This document shows positions 1-12,129 of a DNA stretch of 64,000 bases, in pieces. How positions within the stretch are numbered: the first letter of the stretch is position 1; each line of letters starts with the position of its first letter. Origin of the DNA: Rapana venosa (taxonomy: Eukaryota > Mollusca > Gastropoda > Neogastropoda > Muricidae); assembly GCA_028751875.1 (NCBI GenBank), contig CM054143.1, positions 69,853,951 to 69,917,950 on the forward strand, given 5' to 3'. Under the pieces are notes generated by a model, which saw only the letters and a program-made list of their open reading frames with translations, did no database searches and was not told the DNA's origin. The position numbers were made by a program, and so were the translations under genes.

Positions 1-3000
1 GGGGGGGGTTTTTTTTAAAAAAAATTTGGGGGGAAGCCCCGGGGTTTTGGGGGGGGGGGGGGAAAAGGGGGGGGAAAAAAAAACCCCCAAAAAAAAAAAA
101 AATTTTAAAAAAAAAAAAAAAAAAAAAACCCCCCCCTTTTCCCCCCAAAAATTAAAATTTTTCCCCCAAAATTTCAAAAAACCCCCTTTTTTTAAAAATT
201 TTTTTTTTTTGGGGCCCCCCCCCCCCCAACCTTTTTTTCCCAAAAACCCCCCGGGGGCCCCGGGGGTTTAATTTCCCTTTTCCCCCAAAAAAAAAAAGGG
301 GGGGAAAAAAAAAAAAAAATTTTAAAAAAATTTTTCCCCCCCCCCCCCCCCGGGGGCAAATTCACCCCCCCAAAACCCCCCCCAAAAAAATTTTTTAAAG
401 CGGGGGTTTTCCCCCCTTTTTTAAAAATTTTTTAAAAAAAACCCCTTTTTTCCCCAAAAAAAAATTTAAAAAAAACCCCCAAATTAAAACCAAAAAATTT
501 TTTAAAAAAATTTAAAAAAAAAAAATTTTTTTTTTTTTAAAAAAAACCCCCCCCCAAAAAAAAACCCCCCAAAACCCCAAAAAAAAAAAAAAAACCCCCC
601 CCCCTTCCAAAAAAAAAAAAAAAAAAAAAAAAAAACAAAGAAAAAAGGGTTCCCGGGGGGGAAAACCCCCCAAAATCCCCCCCCCAAAAAAGGGGAAAAA
701 AAAAAAAAACCCCCCCAAAAAAAAAATTTCCCAAACCCCCAAAACCCCCCACCCCCCCCCGGCCCTTAAAATTTTTTTTTTTTTGGCCTTGGGGGAAAAA
801 GGGCCCCCCCCCAAAGGAAAAGGGGAAAAGGAAAAAAAAATTTTGGGGTCCCCCCCCCAAAAAATTTAAAAAAAACCCCCCCCCCCAAAAACCGGGGGAA
901 AAAACCCCGGAAAAAGGGGTTTTCCCCCCCAAAGGGGGGCCCCGCCTTTTCCCCCCCGGGGGCCCCAAAAAAAAACCCCGGGGGCCCCCCCCCAAAAAAA
1001 AACAAAAGGGGGGGGGGGAAAAAAAAGGGGGGGCCCCCAGAAAAAAAATTTTTTTGGGAAAAACCCCCCCAAAACCGGAAAAAAAAATTTAAAAACCCCT
1101 TTTTTTAAAATTTTAAAAGGGAAATTTTTTTAAAAAAGGGGGGGAAAAAACCCCAAAAAATTTTTTAGTTTTTTTTGGGAAAAAAAAAAATTTTTGGGGG
1201 GGTTTTTTTTGGGGGAAAAGGGGGGGAAAAAAAGGGGGGAAAAAAAAGGGGGGGAAAAGGGGTGTTTGGGGAAAGGGGCCCCCCCCAAAAAAAAAACCCA
1301 AACCCCCCTTTTTGGGCCCCCCCGGGGGAAAAAAAAAAATTTTTTCCCAAAAAAAAAAAAAGGGGAAATTTTGGGGGGGGGGCCCCCCCCCCGGGGAAAG
1401 AAGCCCCCCCAAGGAAAAAAAGGAAAAAAAAAAAAAAAAAGGGGGGGCCCCCCAAAAAAAAAAACCCCCCCCAAAAAAAAAGGGGGCCAAGGGCCCCCTT
1501 TTTGGGAATTTTTTTTTTTTTTTGGGTTTTGGGGCCCTTTTTAAAACGGTTTTTTTGGGCCCCCGGGGGGGCCGAAAAAATTTGGTTTTCTTTTTCCTTT
1601 TTCCCGGTTTTTTTTTTTTTCCCCCCCTTTTTTTTTTTTCCCCCCCTTTTTTTTTTTTTCCTGCCCCTTTTTTTTTTTTTCCCCGGGCCCGGGGGGTTTG
1701 GGGGTTTTTTTTTTTTTTTTCCCTGAAAATTTTTTTTTTTTTTTTTCCCCCTTTTGTTGTTTTTTTTTTTTTGGGGGGGTTTCCCTTTTGTTTTTTTTTA
1801 AATTTTGGTTTTGTTTTTCCCCCTTTTTTTTTTGGGGGGTTTTTTGGGGGGGGGGTTTTTTTTCCCCCTTTTTTTTCCCTGTTTTTTTTTTTTTTTTTTG
1901 GGTTTTTTTTTGTTTTTTTTTTTTTTTTGGGGTTTTTAAACCCTTTCTTTTTTGTCGGGTTTTTCCCGGGGGGCCCCTTTTTTTTTTTTTTTTTTTTTTT
2001 TTTGGGGGGGGGTTTTTTTTTTTTTTTTAAAAACCCCCCTTTGTTTTTTTTTTTTAACTTTTTGGGGGGTTTTTTTCCCGGTTTTTTTTTTCTTTTTTGG
2101 GTTTTTTGTTTTTTTTTTCCTTTTTTTTTTTTTTTTTTTTTTTTCCACCTGTTTGTCTTTTTCCCCGGGGGTTTGTTTTTTCCCCTTTTTGTTTTTTGGT
2201 TTGTTTTCCCTGAAACCCTGTTTTTTTTTTTTTTTTTTTTTTTTGTTGTTGTGTTTTTCCCCTTTTTTTTTTGGGAAAAGGGGGGGTTTTTTTTTTCCCT
2301 GTTTTTTTTTTAAATTTTTTTTGTTTGTACTTTTTTTTTTTCCCCCTTTTTTTTGTTTTAAAACCCTTTTTTTTTTTTTGGGGGGGGGTTTTCTTTTATT
2401 TTTTTTCCCCTTTCTTTTTTTTTTATTTTTTTGGGGGTTTTTTTGGGGAAAATTTCCCTTTTTTTTTTTTTTTCCCCCCCCCCCCCCCCTTTTTTTTTTT
2501 TCCCCCTTTTATTTTTTTTCCCCTTTTTTTTTAAAGGGGGAAAAAACCCTTTTTTAATTTTTTTTTTTTCCCCCAAAAAATTTTTTTTTTTCCCCCCTTT
2601 TTTTTTTTTTAATTTTCTCGGGGGGGGGGTTTTTTTTTTTCCCCCTTTTTTTTTTTTTTTTGGGGGTTTTCTTTTTTTCCCTTTTTTTTTTTTTCCCCCC
2701 CGGTTTTTTTTCCCCCCCTTTTTTTTTTTTGGGGGGCCCCTTTTTCCCCGGCCCCCGGGGGGGGGGAAAATTTTTTAACCCCGGGGTTTTTTTGGGGGGG
2801 TTTTTGGGGATTTTTAAAGGGGGTTTTTTTTCCGGGGGGTTTTTTTCCCCCCGGGGGGTTTTTTTTTCCCCCCTTTTTTTTTAAAAAATTTTTTTTTTTT
2901 TAAAATTTTTTTTTTTAAAAAATTTTTTTTAAAAGTTTAAAAAAAAAAAAAAAAACCCCCTTTTAAAATTAAGGGGAATTTAAAAAAACCAAAACCCCCC

Positions 3001-4560
3001 GGGAAAAAACAAAAAAAAAAAACCCCCCCCCTTTTTTAAAGGGGGGAAAAAAAGGGAAAACCCCCCAAAAAGGGGAAAGGGGGGGAAAAAAAAACCCAAA
3101 AAGGGCCCAAAAAACCCCCCCCCAAAAAAAATTTAAAAACCCCCAAAAAAAAAAAAAAACCCCCGGGAAAAAAAAAAAAATTTTTTTTTTTAAGGGGCCA
3201 AAAAAAAAAAAAACCCCACCCCGGGGGGGGAAAAAAAAAAACCCAAAACCCAAAGGAAAAAAAAACCCCGGGGGGGGCCGGAAAAAAAAAAATTTTTTTT
3301 TAAAACCCCCCCCAAAAAAAAAAACCCCCCGGGGGGGGTTTTTTTGAAAAAAGGGAATTTAAAAAATTGGGGGAAAAAACCCCCGGGAAAAACCCGGGGG
3401 AAAAAAGGGGGGCTAAAAAAAAAACCCTTTCCCAAAGGGGTTTTAAAAAATTTTTTTTTTAAAAAAAGGGGGCCCCCCTTTTTTTTCCCCCCTTTTTTTT
3501 TTTTCCCCCTTAAAATTTTTTTTCCCCTGTTTTAAAATTTGGGCGGGGGGGGGGGGGGCCCCCCTTTGGGGGGGGGGGGGGGGAAAAATTGGGGGGGAAA
3601 AAAGAAAGGGAAGGGGGGTTTTAAAAATAAAAAAAAAAAAAGGGGGCCCCCCCGGGTTTTTTTTGGGGGGAACCCCAAAGGGGGGGCCCAAAAAATTGGG
3701 AAAAAACCCCTTTAGGCAAAACCCCAAAAAAAAAAAAACCCAAAAAACCCCAAAATAAAAAAACCCCCCCAAAACCTTTTAAAAGGGAAACCCGGAATTT
3801 TTGGGGGAAACCCCCTTTTCCCCAAAAAAAAAAAAATTGGAAAAAAGAAAAAATTAAAAGGGGGAAAAAAAAAAAAAGGGGGGGAAAAAAACCCCCCCCT
3901 TTCCCAAAAAAATTTAAAATTTTAAAAAAAAAAATTTCAAAAAACCCCCCAAAAACCCCCTTTTAAAAATTTAAAAAAAAAGGGGGGAAAAAGGGGGGGA
4001 AAAAAAGGGGGGGGGCCCAAATAAAAAAAGGGGGAAGGCCGGGGGGAAGGGGGGGGTTTGGGGGGTTTTTGGTTTCCCCCCCCCGGGGGGGGGTTTTTTT
4101 TTTAAAAAAAGGGGGGTTTTAAAGGGTTTTTTAAAATTTTTTTTTAAATTTTTCCCAAGGGTTTTTTTTGGGGGGGGGGGTTTTTTTTCCTTTTTTTTTG
4201 GGGGGAAAGGGTTTTTTTAAAATTTTCCTTTTTTTTTTTTTGGGGGGGTTTTTGGGGTTTTTTTAAAATTTTTGGGGGTTTTTGGGGAAAAAAAGGTTTT
4301 CAGGGGTTTTTGGAAAAGGGACCCCCCCCCCTTTTTTGGGGGCCCCCCGGGGTTCGGGAAAAACCCAAAAAAAAAAACCCCCCCCCCCCCCCCCCCCCCT
4401 TTTTTTTTTTTTTTTTTTCCCCCCCCCCCTCTCTCTCTCTCTCTTTTTTTTTTTTTTTGGGGGGGGGGGGGGGGGGTTTTTTTTCCCCCCCTTTTTTCCC
4501 CCCGGGGGGAAAAAAAAACCCCCCCCCTTTTTCTTTTAAAATTTTCACGGTTTAAAAAAA
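1..4560. other. Homopolymer-run noise, no readable content
   Basis: The sequence is almost entirely runs of 3-20 identical bases with no normal dinucleotide mixture. All conceptual translations use only Lys, Phe, Gly and Pro and overlap in every frame. Short islands such as a (CT)n run near 4429-4443 are the only structure. I read this as failed consensus or base calling, because it shades into ordinary sequence after about 4560. No gene can be called here. Confidence 0.85.
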
Positions 4561-5195
4561 AATTTTTGGGGTGATGAAGGTTTTGGGTTTTTGGTGCTTA
4601 GAAATGGTGGGTTGGAGGGAAATTTACTGGTTGAAGAATGCTTCACATAATTTTTTGTGAAATTTTTTTTTTCTTTTTATCGATCGTACGTTGCTCATAT
4701 GAAAGCTTGACCCCTAAGAAAATTGATTTTTTTTTTTTTAAACAAACAAAATGGAACTAAGAGAGAGGACAGAGAAAAAAGAGAGAAGAGGGGGAGAGAG
4801 GGGAGAGAAGAGAGAGTGAGAGGCTTTTGGGAAAGTTTTATTGAGGGTGTATGGATAAAACCAGAGGGTTCTTTACGCCCAGGCCCCCAAAGAATAAAAA
4901 AAAACCGACGGGAAAAACAAAAATGAAGAAATTTATAAATATTATACACTTTCAATGAAGGGAACAGTAAACTTAATTTACTAAAATTAAATTTTGCAAT
5001 CAACTGCTCACTTTACTTATCAATAATATACTAAACCCCCCAATAAAACCAAAATTTTACTAATTAAGAGACACGAGATTGAACTGAATTGAATTGAAAG
5101 TTTTGCTGTTTAAATTTACCGCCTTTCAGCAAGCCCCCGGGTTTTTTGAGCTTCGGGCGCAATGTCTATCATTGCATGGATACCCCGCAATGGCA
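4561..5195. other. AT-rich noncoding stretch with purine-rich microsatellite
   Basis: Ordinary-looking AT-rich sequence. A GA-rich low-complexity tract lies at about 4757-4822. I see no conserved coding signal or repeat family in it. Confidence 0.5.
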
Positions 5196-5204
5196 AAGCC
5201 TTAT

Positions 5205-6330
5205 TTATTTAAAATTTTGTTTTAAAAGGGCCGTTTCAAAGAGGGGGAACTGTGACTGGGAAAACCCGTGTTCCACAGCAGCAACCTGGTCACATTCAGC
5301 CAAGGTTAGAAACAGATGATGTCGAAAGGGGGCTTGCAAAATGTGGGGGAAAGCAGGCTTCTGTTTCCCCGCCTTTCTTTTGTGGGGTTTCGGACATTCT
5401 TTCCTTTCTGAAGTTGGAAAAACCTGACACATTCTCAGCTAACATGTTTTTTTGTTCCTGTTTGATGTTCCCCAAAATACCCAGCCCCAGACTGTCATCA
5501 AAGGAAAATCGACCACAATGCATCTGATTCACAAAAGAAAAAACCTCAGCATATCTGATCTGGGCAACACCAAATTTTTGAACAGTTTGTTTTTGTCTTT
5601 TCTTCAAAACACGATTCTTCACAGAAAAGGGTTTAGTCGCCTTGCTACTAGTTTTCACTGAAATTTCCTCAAACCCAGTGATCACACTGTCGTTGGAGGG
5701 TTTAGGTTCTTGGGGCAGGGGTTGTAGGTTAACTTCACACAGAAAATCGGTTTGATTTTTTGGCCTTTTTCCCTTTAGCACCACCCTCACTGTCTGTGTC
5801 ACTGTGGTCCCCGGTTGTGCGGTGTGGAGGTGTTGTTTAAAATCATCCTGGGTTTCTGTGCGCGGGGTTTGACACAAAAAGTTTGTTTTTTCAGGAGTTC
5901 ATCTCCCTTTTTCTGACCTGCTCCAACTGTGGGTTTCCCGCTGTCGTCGTTGCTGTTGTTGTGCTGTTGCTGCTGCTGTTGCGCTGCTTCACTCTTGTTA
6001 GCGCTTGGGTTTTGGTAAAAAGGGGTCTTCTTCTGTTTATGAAAATTGGGGTTTTTGTTGGTTCAGCATAGGGCCAGCCTGTTTGTTGAATGTAAAAGGG
6101 TGGCTTGAAACCCCAACACAAAAAACTGTGGAGTCCCCTTGACCAGTGATTTTGCAGCTGGGGGACAGGGGTTTTCTGACCGAAGGGCGGTTTGGGTCTT
6201 TTTTAAAGTCACTGGGAGTCCAGTTTAAATGGCTGTTGACAGTAAATTCGTAATTTTTCACGCAGCACAGGTTAAAGACGTTTTTGTCAGCGTCTCGTCT
6301 CTTCTCGTCGGCCCGGAAAACAGGACGAGA
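5205..6330 (-). CDS. Frameshifted coding-like block, unknown product
   Basis: Three overlapping minus-strand open frames (roughly 6330-6040, 6121-5891 and 5877-5296) join end to end as if one coding sequence were broken by homopolymer indels. The predicted residues are mixed and protein-like, unlike the noise on either side. They include a Ser/Asn/Thr-rich or Gln-rich stretch from a CAG/CAA-type repeat at about 5950-6000, and several Lys/Arg clusters such as KNRVLKKRQKQ that would suit a nuclear protein. I recognise no domain. No clean splice sites were fixed, so whether this is one exon or several is unknown. It may also be a decayed repeat-encoded protein. The reading frame is not intact as given. 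Confidence 0.3.
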
Positions 6331-7160
6331 GAGGAGGAGAGAGAGAGAGAGGAGAGAGGTTTGCAAAAAAAACCCCCAATGATGTATACCAATGTATATC
6401 TGCACACACAAATTTTTTTATGCGGGTGTAAAATTTTTAATATATTTTATATTTATATATATAATGTGTGTGTGTGTGTGTGTGTGTTGTGTATTTTGGG
6501 AGAGAGAGAGAGATAGAGGAGAGAGGGCAGGAGTGTTGAAAATGCCCGGCATGATTTTGTATACTTTATCTATCTGTCGTTTTAAATCAAGGGCAAATTT
6601 TTATTTTTCCCGATGGTATTTGAATATGCAAAAGCATTTTTTTTTTTTCCAAACAAGCCATCTATCTAGGAAAATTTATCAATTTAAAAAGGTACCCATT
6701 AAAAAAAAACCCAAAAAAAAAAACAATACACTGCCAAATACAAATTACACAAATTATACACACGCAAAACCCCACGCATATACACCCGCGCACCCTACAC
6801 CCCCCCACCCTTTTTGGGAAAAAATTTTTTTAGAATTAGAAAAAAAAACAAAACGTCCCAAATTACATCACCTTTCTATACCCTCCATTTTTTTCCCCGT
6901 TCATTTCTTTTGATAATAAAAAAGGGACAGGAAAAAAAATTTTGAAATACTAGGCATTTAGTGGTCTTTACTGACAATATTGCCCGCAAATGGACATCCC
7001 CCCCTGTTTCCCCCTCCCCCCACAAACGTGTGCTTTTATCGCTCATACTCTTCAAAATAGCGCTTTTTAAATTTTAAAAAATTCACACAATAACAATCAA
7101 ACAAGCAAAAATCCCCAAATAAATCAAATTTATAATGATAATTATAAAAAGGAAGGTGGG
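6331..7160. repeat. Noncoding region with GA and TG microsatellites
   Basis: Contains (GA)n at about 6330-6358, (TG)n at 6466-6487 and (GA)n at about 6500-6512, then AT-rich sequence with homopolymer inflation. No coding signal seen. Confidence 0.5.
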
Positions 7161-7164
7161 AGGG

Positions 7165-7450
7165 GGGAAAAAAAAGGTTAAGACGTTTGCCTGGCCCAAA
7201 AAGTAAACCGTGAGATTCTGGGGGTTCCCCCTTCCCCGCCTCGCCCCCTTTTTTCCCAGTTTGGGCCCAAAAAAACCCAACCGGAAAGGCAAAGTCCTTG
7301 GATGAGAAATAAAACCCAGGGCCCCCTGTGCGAAAAGCATGCAGAAATTTTTCGCCCCAAATTAAAACTGTTCCCCTGTTCGAAAGAGTAGGCCATTGTT
7401 TTCGGTGGGAAAAAGATGGGCAAAATTTAAAAAAAAAACCCCTACACACG
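7165..7450 (+). repeat. SINE-A copy (tRNA-headed SINE), degraded
   Basis: Shares the ordered blocks of the SINE family that recurs through the window: a tRNA-like head, then GTCCTT-GGATGA, then a body with GCATGCAGAAA, a CCTGTTC block and AGTAGGCCATTGTT. Homopolymer damage blurs it, but the block order matches the clean copies at 35768 and 43025. Confidence 0.6.
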
Positions 7451-7754
7451 CATAAAAAATATTTTTTTTAAAACATCTGGCGCCCTTTTGGGTTTTTTTT
7501 CTTTTCAAGATTTAGCGCTTTATATATCCCTTCATTATTTATTTTTATTATTATTTTATAGAAATAAAAAAATAATTTTAACCACCCATTTACCATGAGA
7601 CAACAAAATAACAATAACACAACAAAAAAAACGATGCAAAAGGGGGGGTTGGGGTGGGGGTGGGAGAAATTTAAAGAGGAAGGGGGGAAAAACCCTTCAA
7701 TCAAAAAAGAAATAACAATAAAAAACAGACAATTATTTCCAAAAAAAAAGACCT
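7451..7754. other. AT-rich stretch, nothing recognised
   Basis: A/T-rich sequence with short homopolymer runs. No gene, repeat family or signal recognised. Confidence 0.4.
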
Positions 7755-7921
7755 GTGTTTTGTGTTCCCGTCATGATGTGGGATCACTTATATCTATCTG
7801 TGTTTTTGTGTGTTCCTGCTTTATGGCATCACTATATCTGTGTTTTGTGTGTGGTTTTGTCATGATGTGCATCCTATATATCTGTGTGTGTGTTCCCGTA
7901 GGAAAGTGATCCCCTATTATC

Positions 7922-7957
<36 letters not shown>

Positions 7958-10065
7958 GTGTGTGTGTGTGTGTTCCTGTCAGGATGTGCAAACAAAATTA
8001 TTTGTGGGGTGGTTCCTTTCCCGGTTTTGCAAACAATATTTCTTTGTGGTGTGTTGTGTGTGTTGTGTGTGTGTTTTGGGGGCCCGTCAGGATGTGCATC
8101 CTTTATAATTGTGTTTTTTAGTGTTTTCCCGTTTGGATGTGCATAAATATATATCTATCTGGTGTGGTTTCCCGTCAGGATGTCATCCTATTTTATCTCT
8201 GTGTGGTTTCCTGTTAGGATGTTTCTTTACTATCTATCCTGTGTGTTCCTGCAGGATGGGGATCACTATCTCTGTGTTTTCCTGTCAGGTGTGCATCACT
8301 TATATCTGTCTGTGTTTTTGTTCCTGTCAGGTGTGGGATCACTATCTATCTATCTGTGTGTTTTTTCATGATGTGCATCACTTTTTCTGTGTGGGGTACC
8401 TGTTATGATGTGATCCCCTATTATCTATCTCTTGTTGTGTGTTTTCCCGTTTTTGTGTGCTTTACTATCTACAAACTCTGTGTGTGTTCCCCGTTATGAT
8501 GTGCATCCTAATATTATCTTGGTGTTGTTCCTGTTAGGGTGTGCATCACTATCATCTATTTCTGTTTTTGTGTTCCTGTTTGGTGTGCATCACTATCTTT
8601 CTATCTCTGTGTGGTTTTGTTATGATGTGCATTTACATTAAACTATCTCTGTGGTATTCCCGTTATGTTTTGCATCACTATTATCTATCTTGTGTTGTTC
8701 CCGTTATGATGTGCTCACATCTATCTATCTCTGTGTGTGTTCCTTTTATGGTTTTGCATCCTTGTGTGTTCCTGTTATGATGGGGCATACTATCTATCTA
8801 TCTGTGTTGTTCCTGTATGATGTGCATCACTATATATCTGTGGTGTGTTCCTGTTATGATGTGCTCACTATCTACTATCTGTGTGTGTTTCTGTTTATGG
8901 TGGCATCACTTTATATCTATTTTTGTGTCTCTGGGGGGTGTTTTTGTCATGATGTGCTCACTATTTTAAAACTATTTTTGTGTCTCTGTGTGGGGTTTTG
9001 TCATGTTTTGCATCCCCTATCCCCTGTGTGTTTTCCGGGTTTTGGGTGTGCATCACTATATATCTATCTCTGTGTGGGGTTTCCCTTTTTGATGTGCATC
9101 CTATCTATCTATCTCTTTTGTGTGTTTCCCGTTATGATGGCATCACTATATAAATTTTCTCTGTGTGTGTTTCCCTTTTTGATGTGCATCACTATTATTA
9201 TCTCTGTGTGTTTTTCCTGTTATGATGTGCATCCTATATATCCCATCTTGTGTGTGTTTGTTATGATTTTTTTGCATCACTTCTATCTATTTTCTGTGTG
9301 TGTTTTTCCCGTTATGATGTGATCAAATCTTTTCCCCCATCTTTTGTGGGTGTTTCCTTTTTTGATGGCATCACCCATATATTTTATCTGTTTTGGGTTC
9401 CCCGTCATGATGTGCAAACACTATTTTTGGGTGTGTTCCGGGCATGGTTTTTGCCCTCACTATCTATCTATCTTGTGTGTGTTCCTGTCAGGGTGTGCAT
9501 CACTATCTATCTATCTGTGTGTGTTCCTGTCATGATGTGGGTCCCTATTATTTTATCTATCCTGTTTGTGTTTGTCAGGGTTTTGCATCACTTATATATA
9601 TCTTCTCTGTGTGTGTTCCCGTTAGGATGTGCCTCCCTTTCTTCTATCTGTGTGTGTTCCTGTCAGGATGTTGATCACTTTAATTATATCTATCTGTGTG
9701 TGTTCCTTTCAGGATGTGCCCTCACTATTAAATATCTATCGTGTGTTTTCCCGTCAGGATGTGCATCATATTTATATCTATCTGTGTGTTCCCGGTTTAG
9801 GATGTTCATCACTATCTATCTATCTCGGGGTGTGGGCCCGGATGTTCTCACTATCTATATTTACTCTGTTTTTTCTCTCTGGGGGGTGTGGCAGGATGTT
9901 TTATACTATCTATCTATCTATCTTTGGGGTGTCTTGTGTGTTTGGGGAGGATGTTATCACTATCTATCTTTCTTCTGTTTTTGTGGACAAAAATGTGCAT
10001 CACTATTATATATCTATCGTGTTTTGGGGTTCCGTCAGGATGTTTCCCTCACTTTATCTGTGTTT
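7755..10065 (+). repeat. Large minisatellite, about 42-bp unit, about 55 copies
   Basis: A tandem array whose unit is approximately TGTGTTCCTGTTATGATGTG followed by CATCACTATCTATCTATCTG. Units vary in TCTA copy number and between GTTATGATG and GTCAGGATG forms. The array contains a (GT)n tract at 7925-7975. Every open frame across it is a Cys/Val/Leu/Ile-rich shadow of the repeat. It ends just before the splice acceptor of the exon at 10088, so it probably lies in an intron. Confidence 0.9.
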
Positions 10066-10087
10066 TTGCCCCTCTGTGTGGTGGCAG

Positions 10088-12129
10088 GAGGGGGGACCGT
10101 CCATGGAAAAGGGCCCAAAAAGGAATTTAAAAACCCCACGTGACCCCCACAACCCCTGTGAATCCCCCCCCCATCCCCCATCAACAGCAACAGCAACCCC
10201 CTGTTACAGCAACACCCCCACCCCACCCCCAGCCCCCACCCCCAAAAAAACTAAAGCAGCAACAGGTCAAACACCAAAAAGTGGTGGCCCTGCTTCCCTC
10301 CCCCGCAGTCAGCGCCGGGCCTTTGGGGGCAGGGTTACCTCCTGGCGGCCCAGACCGCCCCGGGGGCCCCTTTCCCGCAGTGAGGGGAGGACTGTGGGTC
10401 ATGTAGGCACGCCCAGACCACCGCACTATGCCCGGGGGGCCCGGCCCCTCAGCCCCCGTGACCCAAACCCCAGTTTGGTGAGAGCACGGAGAGAGGGAGA
10501 GGGGTTTGGGGGGGTTTGTCGGTAGGGGGTGGGGGACAGAGGGAGGAGAACCCCCCGCTTACCCCACCACCTACACCCCACCATCTCTACCAGCGCAAAC
10601 AAAAAACGCATCAAAAAAAGCAACAACAGCAGCAACAGCCGCAGCAGCAGCAGGCCCGCAGGGCCTCCCCTTTACCCCCCCCAGGGGGAGGGACGGCCCC
10701 CGGGGGGGGGCTTCTGGGGGCGTGTGGAGAGGGGATTTTAAAAAGCATTGGGGGTTTCAGGACGATTCCTTCGTTGTGGAGGGCCGTGGAGTCATCAAAC
10801 CCCCCCAGGCCAGGGTCTGGGCTTCTACACCCGGGGGGGCAACGGCTTTTTACCGTTTGATGGCGTCTTCATCTCGCGGGATCCCGATGGGGACCCGGGG
10901 GCGGAGAGCAACCCGGGTGCTCAAAGTGGGGACGAGATAGCCCGGCAAAAACGTGCGGGGCAGCAACATTCGCTGGACGACGTGGTCATCCTCATGTCCA
11001 TCCCCCAAAAAAGTGGTCCTCACCATCCGCACCCCGGGGCAACTGCAAAAAAGAAAACCCAAATCGGCCCCCCGCTGGCGGCTGACGGAGCGGGAGGAGA
11101 CGCCCCGGGGGGGGTGCTGAAAAAGGGCCCGGTGTCCTCGGCCACGGCCCTGGAGGGTGACGGGAGAAGTGCCCGGATGCCTTCGAGAGTAGTTTCAGCA
11201 CCCCCCTGCTGGGGGGCGGAGTTCCCGCGGGCCCCGGGGGCAAGGGCCCCCAGGGCCGCCCCCTTCTCCTCGGCTACGCCCGCATCTTCCCTTCCCCGGA
11301 CCCAAAGGCCCCGGCCAGGGTGTGGGCGGACGAGGGCCCTGGACAGCGGCAAATCCCCCGACGGCTCGCTTTCCCCCCCAGTGTCGACCGGGGAAGGAAG
11401 CGGAGAAACGGCCGGGCGGGTCGGGGCGTTTTTGGGCCTTTCAGGGCCTGGGTGACCCCCGGGGGAATGGACGCCCGGGGCCCACCTCAGCCCTCCGCCA
11501 ACCCTTTGGGGGCCGGGAGCGGATCCACCCCCCGGGGGCGTGGGGCGAGTTCGTGGGGGGCCGCGGAGTACCTAAGTACCTCATTTTCCCGGGAAACTTT
11601 GGCCGAAGCCGCCCCCCCCGTCCCCCTCCAAACCCCCGCCTCTAGGGGTCCCACCCGGGTCACGGGGCCCACCTGTCGGGGAGGAGAGCGCGCTGTACAC
11701 GGGGGGCCCCCCTACAAGAACCTCGGGCCTACAGGGGGCCGGGGCCGCCCCGGCCCCCCCCCACCGCCCCAACCCCGAAGACCCCCAAAGCTCAGGAAAG
11801 GGGCCCGCGCGATCTCTGCACGGCAAGGGCCCCCTACAAAACCCCTTGTGCGCCCGCCGATTCCCCCGGGGTGTTCCCTTTTTGGGGCTCCCAGGTCTCT
11901 TCACACATCAGCGCCCGCCTGATTCGCGTTTGGGTTTGCCTCGGGGCTTTCGAGACGTTTCGCGGGGGGGGGATTTTGGGGGCGGGCGACGGGCCGGTGT
12001 ACTCCCCTCCCCCGCCCCGCCCCCAGCAGCAGTTTCCCAGCTGGAGGTGCTCTGCAGAAGTTCACCTCCCTGTGCACGGCTGCCCGCACGGCAGAGCAAG
12101 TGCAGCGACAGCTTTTCCTCCAAAAAACA
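10088..12129 (+). CDS. GC-rich exon encoding Gln/Pro-rich region and PDZ-like domain
   Basis: A GC-rich block with strong coding character between two AT/GT-rich introns. The left edge fits a 3' splice site (pyrimidine-rich tract then GGTGGCAG at 10080-10087). The right edge fits a donor (AACA then GTGAGT at 12130). Gln-rich and Pro-rich segments lie at about 10180-10300 and 10600-10660. At about 10801-11040 the frames read like a PDZ domain: GLGFYTRGGNGF, DGVFISR, GDEI, SLDDVVILMSIP, then in a shifted frame VVLTIR. The carboxylate-binding loop would be GLGF. The last 25 codons are helix-like (AARTAEQVQRQLFLQ). Several single-base shifts break the frame, probably sequencing errors because the motif order is kept. 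The PDZ call is from motifs; the orthologue is not identified. Polarity or synaptic scaffold proteins are possible families. Confidence 0.6.

Noticed and set aside
1..2560. Many open frames of 60-330 codons made of Phe, Gly, Pro and Lys
   Set aside because: They are shadows of homopolymer runs in all frames on both strands.
7755..10065. CRISPR-like regular repeat
   Set aside because: Units are directly contiguous with no unique spacers, and the context is eukaryotic. It is a minisatellite.
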